DNA of 17,004 nucleotides from Verrucomicrobiales bacterium (GTDB taxonomy: Bacteria > Verrucomicrobiota > Verrucomicrobiia > Verrucomicrobiales > Akkermansiaceae), in contig PBTU01000018.1 in the NCBI GenBank assembly GCA_002729295.1, positions 10,645 through 27,648 of the forward strand, given 5' to 3'. The notes under the pieces are model-generated. The model searched no databases. It was not told the DNA's origin and saw only the letters and a list, made by a program, of their open reading frames with translations. Numbering within the stretch: the first letter of the stretch is position 1; each line of letters starts with the position of its first letter. Positions 13,774-17,004 of the stretch are shown one piece after another. Both the position numbers and the translations under genes were made by a program.

Positions 13774-14031
13774 CAACTTTGCCGTCCCGGCTGTCAACTT
13801 TGGTAATCTTGGGGCGGAGTTTAGAGTTGCTTAGACCGATTTGCCTGCGGAGAACCTCCTACATCAACTGGCAAAGCAAAGTTAAGTGTTCGATTTTACT
13901 TTGATGGGTTAGAAGTTCCCGAGAAACAATTTCGGAATGTCTGAAAGCTTTCTAACTGTCCTCACGGGCGCTGGAAAGGAGCTCATCTTCCCTTTGATTT
14001 TGGGTGCCATTGATGAACTCGAACATTATTG
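13774..14031. other. Intergenic region between the transporter stop and the zinc-ribbon start
   Basis: These 258 bases (394 from the tatD start if the zinc ribbon is not counted) hold no recognised gene. They contain most of a 9-base direct repeat TCAACTTTG (13773-13781 and 13794-13802, 21 bases apart), a near match in inverted orientation (CAAAGTTAA, 13877-13885), and a 32-codon plus-strand frame at 13937-14035 (MSESFLTVLTGAG...). The last starts with ATG, has no Shine-Dalgarno site, and its TAA overlaps the transporter stop. Promoters for the zinc-ribbon/tatD unit should lie here, but I found no clear -35/-10 pair. Confidence 0.5.
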
Positions 14032-15870
14032 TTAACTCTGAAGGTAAGTCCTCTCCTTGCTAAAGATTGCATATGGTACGAAGAGGATCGCTGCAGCGAG
14101 CATTAGGCCTGTGAAAAACCAATAGTAGGCCGGGCCTTCCAGCTTCGGTTGCCCTCCGGTATAGGCAGAAGTTGAGATGGGCGAATCTGAATCAGAGGCT
14201 TTTTCAGTCACGCCAAGCAGTTCCCTGCGTTTTTCCAGCCAAGTTTTCTTGGATGATTTTTCTTCAGAAGGAAGAGTTTTATCTGGGCCTTCGATGATAT
14301 AGCCAAGGTCCCATTTGGTCCCTTGTTCTTTGTCCGGACCAATGCTGGTGATGCGAGCGGTTCGAGAGGCAAGTCGAGTATAAGTGATCTGAGATCCCCA
14401 TTTGTCGGTGAAGCCAGAAAGTAGTGACTGAGCTTTTTCAGTAGTTGGTAAAACAAGATCATTTTCTTCAGCCCAAGAGGTGATGGCTCTCGTTGCCTGA
14501 TCGATTTTTTCTTGGTCAGGGAGTTGTCGCTTGGTTGTCTTTCCTTCTTTCCGAATGATGACGATATCGTCGCCGCTACCAATTTTCTCATCAAATCCCG
14601 GGTGAGTGTGCTCTCCGTCTCCGAGTTCCTCTGCAAAAGCAACGACGGGATCGTCGACTTGAATCACCGAGTTTACAAACTCTGTGATTTGGTTTCCGAA
14701 AGATACCGAAAGTAGAAAGATCGCCATGATGAGCGATTTCATGTTTCGAGGAGCTTGAGTGTAAGAATACTCAAGACAAACGATGGATACCATCACTTCA
14801 GCAGCTGTGAGAATCAAGTATGCAAGAAATTGCCATCCGATATTTGGTGTGTGGCCTTCAGAAATTGAAACCTGAATAAGGGCAATGATCGCGAATGAAA
14901 TAACCGTAATAAAGAGGCCGGCCCCGATCTTCCGGAGGGAAGTAAGCTTAATGTATTTCCCGAGTGTTGGGTAAATAACAAAGGTAAAGAGCGGAACGAG
15001 CGTGAGAATGAGGACGGAGTTGATCGATTGAATTTGTGAGGGGAGCCAATCAATGACGAGGTGTCGGTCCATGTCCTGAGATTGAAAAATCCAGGAAGAT
15101 CCAGTCTGGTCAAAAAGTGCCCAAAAGAATGCTACGAAGAAATAGAGAGGAAGAAGACGAAGGATTACTCCCAGGCCTTCCTTGGAGCAAAGCTCCCTCT
15201 TGAATTTTTCGCGATCAGGTTGGACATGGATAAATTTCCTCCGACCCAACCAGAAGAAGATAGTGGCCAGAGCCATAAGAATACCCGGGATGCCAAAGGC
15301 TACATGGGGGCCGTGCCATTCCAAAAGCCAGGGAGTGGCAAGCATGGAAATGAACGCTCCAAGATTGATAGAAAAATAGAACCAATTGAAAACTTTGGTG
15401 AGTAGGTGTTGATTCGACTTGCCGAACTGATCTCCGACATGAGCTGAGACGCAGGGTTTGATCCCTCCTGATCCCAGACAAATCAAGGCAAGTCCTGCAA
15501 AAAGCCACCAACCTGCGGAACCAGTAATGCCCATTAGGGCGAGACAGGCATGTCCGACGCAATAGACAATGCTTAGCCAAATAATGACTCGATACTTACC
15601 GAAAAAGAAGTCAGCCAAGAGAGCGCCTAAGAAAGGCGTTGCATAAACCCACTTGTTAAACTTGTGGTAATTTTCACTAGCGACAACTTCGGACATCTGC
15701 TCGGTCGGGGCATCGCCCATCAGCCAGAGATACTGCACCATAAAGATGGAGAGGATTGCTTTCATTCCGTAGAATGAAAATCGCTCGGCGGCTTCGTTGG
15801 CGATAATGTAAGGAATGCCTCCCGGCATTCCTTTGGTGTCGGTCGGAGTAGTGCGGTATTCTGAGCTCAA
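14032..15870 (-). CDS. POT/PTR2-family proton-coupled peptide transporter with large insert
   Basis: A 612-residue major-facilitator protein of the proton-dependent oligopeptide transporter family, importing di- and tripeptides. Family motifs are clear: the ExxER proton-coupling motif NEAAERFSFYG (25-35), GSGGIKPCVSAHVGDQFG (133-150), FYFSINLGAF (164-173), FFWALFDQTGSSWIFQSQDMD (248-268) and LEYSYTQAPRNMKSLI (366-381). After the hydrophobic segment ending near 403, a hydrophilic stretch of about 170 residues precedes the last membrane segment (about 582-603). By family topology this insert would face the periplasm. Typical bacterial POTs are 450-500 residues. The start is TTG 15870, since the residues before the next ATG (15828) look family-like; neither has a Shine-Dalgarno site. 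fabH lies 59 bases upstream on the same strand. Confidence 0.93.
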   Translation of the reverse strand: MSSEYRTTPTDTKGMPGGIPYIIANEAAERFSFYGMKAILSIFMVQYLWLMGDAPTEQMSEVVASENYHKFNKWVYATPFLGALLADFFFGKYRVIIWLSIVYCVGHACLALMGITGSAGWWLFAGLALICLGSGGIKPCVSAHVGDQFGKSNQHLLTKVFNWFYFSINLGAFISMLATPWLLEWHGPHVAFGIPGILMALATIFFWLGRRKFIHVQPDREKFKRELCSKEGLGVILRLLPLYFFVAFFWALFDQTGSSWIFQSQDMDRHLVIDWLPSQIQSINSVLILTLVPLFTFVIYPTLGKYIKLTSLRKIGAGLFITVISFAIIALIQVSISEGHTPNIGWQFLAYLILTAAEVMVSIVCLEYSYTQAPRNMKSLIMAIFLLSVSFGNQITEFVNSVIQVDDPVVAFAEELGDGEHTHPGFDEKIGSGDDIVIIRKEGKTTKRQLPDQEKIDQATRAITSWAEENDLVLPTTEKAQSLLSGFTDKWGSQITYTRLASRTARITSIGPDKEQGTKWDLGYIIEGPDKTLPSEEKSSKKTWLEKRRELLGVTEKASDSDSPISTSAYTGGQPKLEGPAYYWFFTGLMLAAAILFVPYAIFSKERTYLQS

Positions 15871-15875
15871 AATAG

Positions 15876-15900
15876 TGAAATGCGGTTTAGATGCATTTCA
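15876..15900. promoter_or_regulatory. 8-bp inverted repeat just upstream of the POT transporter start
   Basis: TGAAATGC (15876-15883) and GCATTTCA (15893-15900) are perfect inverse complements with a 9-base spacer, 5 bases upstream of the transporter's TTG. It could be an operator, a hairpin covering the ribosome site, or a weak fabH terminator (on the minus strand it is followed by CTATTTTG). Confidence 0.45.
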
Positions 15901-15929
15901 GACGATCAGAGCGCTGGGTCAATGATCGA

Positions 15930-16916
15930 TTACCACTCAATCGCGGCCGCGGCCCAGGTGAGACCTGCTCCAAAGGCGACCATGACGACTTTATCTCCTT
16001 TTTTGATCTCGCCGGTGCGATGAGCTTCGTCGAGGGCAATGGCGATGGCGGCCGCCGAGGTATTGCCGTATTTGTGGAGATTGACGAAAACCCGCTCGCT
16101 GGGGACATCAAGACGGCTGGCGATAGCATCGATGATGCGGAGATTCGCCTGATGGGGAATGACGATGGAAATGTCCTCAGCTTGCAGTCCCGCCCGCTCG
16201 ATGACGGTATTTGCCGAATTTTTCATCCGGGTGACCGCGTGCTTGAAGACTTCCTTTCCAAGCATGGCCAGAGTCGCGAGACGCTCGCCGGCATTATCGA
16301 TCGTGATGGGGCATGCGGAACCTCCGCCGGGGATATTGAGAAGGTGGGTTTGTTTTCCGTCGGTGCCAATATCGGTGGCAAGGATGCGTCCTTCGCCTTC
16401 CTCGGCAGCGCGGAGAACCGCTGCGCCTGCTCCGTCGCCAAAAAGAACGCAGGTGGTACGATCTTTCCAATTGACGAAGGATGAGAGTTTTTCAGCTCCG
16501 ATAATGAGAGCGTTTTTGAAGGATCCGGACTCAATGAGATTCTTGGCCAGTTTCATGGCGTAGAGAAATCCGGAGCAAGCTGCGGAGACATCGAAGGCGA
16601 CGGCTTTGTGGGAACCAAGTTGTTGTTGGACGTAACAGGCGGTCGCCGGAGTGAGGGTATCAGGCGTGATGGTTGCCACGATGATGAGTTCGACATCTTC
16701 TGCGGTGATGGTGGCCTGCTCGAGTGCTCTCTCGGCGGCCTTCGAGGCCAGGTGGGAAGTATGCTCGTCGTCAGCGGCAATGCGTCGTGCCTTGATCCCA
16801 GTGCGAGTAACGATCCATTCGTCGGAGGTATCGACAAACTTGGAGAGTTCGTCGTTGGTGAGAATTTTTGCAGGGAGATAGCTTCCTGTTCCTGCGATGG
16901 TGACGCCGTGGCTCAT
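15930..16916 (-). CDS. fabH: 3-oxoacyl-ACP synthase III (beta-ketoacyl-ACP synthase III)
   Basis: This 328-residue thiolase-fold enzyme starts type II fatty acid synthesis by condensing acetyl-CoA with malonyl-ACP. The catalytic triad is visible: Cys114 in AFDVSAACSGF, His255 in VIPHQANLRI, and Asn285 in NLHKYGNTSAAA. TSDEWIVTRTGIKARR (30-45) and LFGDGAGAAVL (158-168) are also typical. Length is usual for FabH (about 317-330). ATG 16914-16916 is the start, with no Shine-Dalgarno site. The usual upstream partners plsX and rpmF cannot be assessed because only 88 bases remain to the window edge. The POT transporter follows on the same strand. Confidence 0.97.
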   Translation of the reverse strand: MSHGVTIAGTGSYLPAKILTNDELSKFVDTSDEWIVTRTGIKARRIAADDEHTSHLASKAAERALEQATITAEDVELIIVATITPDTLTPATACYVQQQLGSHKAVAFDVSAACSGFLYAMKLAKNLIESGSFKNALIIGAEKLSSFVNWKDRTTCVLFGDGAGAAVLRAAEEGEGRILATDIGTDGKQTHLLNIPGGGSACPITIDNAGERLATLAMLGKEVFKHAVTRMKNSANTVIERAGLQAEDISIVIPHQANLRIIDAIASRLDVPSERVFVNLHKYGNTSAAAIAIALDEAHRTGEIKKGDKVVMVAFGAGLTWAAAAIEW

Positions 16917-16944
16917 TGCCGGAGTGAAAGTCAGGATGGCCGCT

Positions 16945-16986
16945 CCCGCAAGTCTCGAAAAATAAGTATTTAAGGTATCTTGCGGG
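16945..16986. promoter_or_regulatory. Nested inverted repeat upstream of fabH
   Basis: CCCGCAAG (16945-16952) and CTTGCGGG (16979-16986) form a perfect 8-bp inverted repeat. The AT-rich 26-base interval holds a second palindrome, AAATA-AG-TATTT (16960-16971). It begins 28 bases upstream of the fabH ATG. It does not match the FapR or FabT operator patterns I know. It could be an operator or the end of an upstream transcript. Confidence 0.4.
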
Positions 16987-17004
16987 ATTTGTAATGAGGC
17001 GTAA

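Noticed and set aside
1..17004. CRISPR array, defence system or mobile element
   Set aside because: No regularly spaced repeats, cas-like, toxin-antitoxin, restriction, transposase or phage proteins were seen; the genes are housekeeping and transport.

Overview
This 17 kb window is an ordinary, densely packed stretch of bacterial chromosome with moderate GC. No integrase, transposase, phage gene, plasmid gene or CRISPR array is visible. It probably comes from the PVC superphylum, most likely Verrucomicrobiota: the peptide transporter starts its core with a 'MPGGIPYI..NEAAERF' type N-terminus that I associate with that group, and almost no start codon has a Shine-Dalgarno sequence. That placement is an inference from protein style, not a computed result.

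Layout. (1) Bases 1-5300, plus strand: the 3' part of folE2 (GTP cyclohydrolase of the FolE2 type), an AGCS sodium:amino-acid symporter, a UvrD/PcrA-type helicase, and a lipoprotein with two retropepsin-like halves. (2) Bases 5297-8728, minus strand: a four-gene unit read right to left, namely an unrecognised membrane protein, a YhaM-like OB-fold/HD exoribonuclease, a short-chain dehydrogenase and a divergent dihydropteroate synthase (folP). The last two overlap by ATGA. (3) 8851-9366, plus: a lone gamma-carbonic-anhydrase-like hexapeptide-repeat protein. (4) 9363-11270, minus: an unfused coaB, an inositol-monophosphatase-family enzyme and ispF, the last two overlapping by ATGA. (5) 11418-12787, plus: tRNA-Leu(CAG), then nuoB and nuoC without the rest of the complex I operon. 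(6) 12840-13773, minus: tatD, preceded by a tiny zinc-ribbon gene whose frame is broken by one base. (7) 14032-16916, minus: fabH followed by a POT/PTR2 transporter with a large insert.

Functional themes are housekeeping: pterin/folate supply (folE2, folP), isoprenoid precursors (ispF), CoA (coaB), fatty-acid initiation (fabH), respiration (nuoBC), RNA/DNA turnover and repair (YhaM, UvrD/PcrA, TatD), and uptake of amino acids and peptides (AGCS, POT).

I did not find a new defence or mobile system. The observations most worth checking are: the broken two-CxxC zinc-ribbon gene, whose extra base falls in, and completes, a perfect inverted repeat; a perfect TGTGA-N6-TCACA palindrome upstream of nuoB; a dihydropteroate synthase with natural substitutions at the two classic dapsone/sulfonamide-resistance positions; a single-chain double retropepsin; and a 10-bp inverted repeat flanking the tRNA gene.
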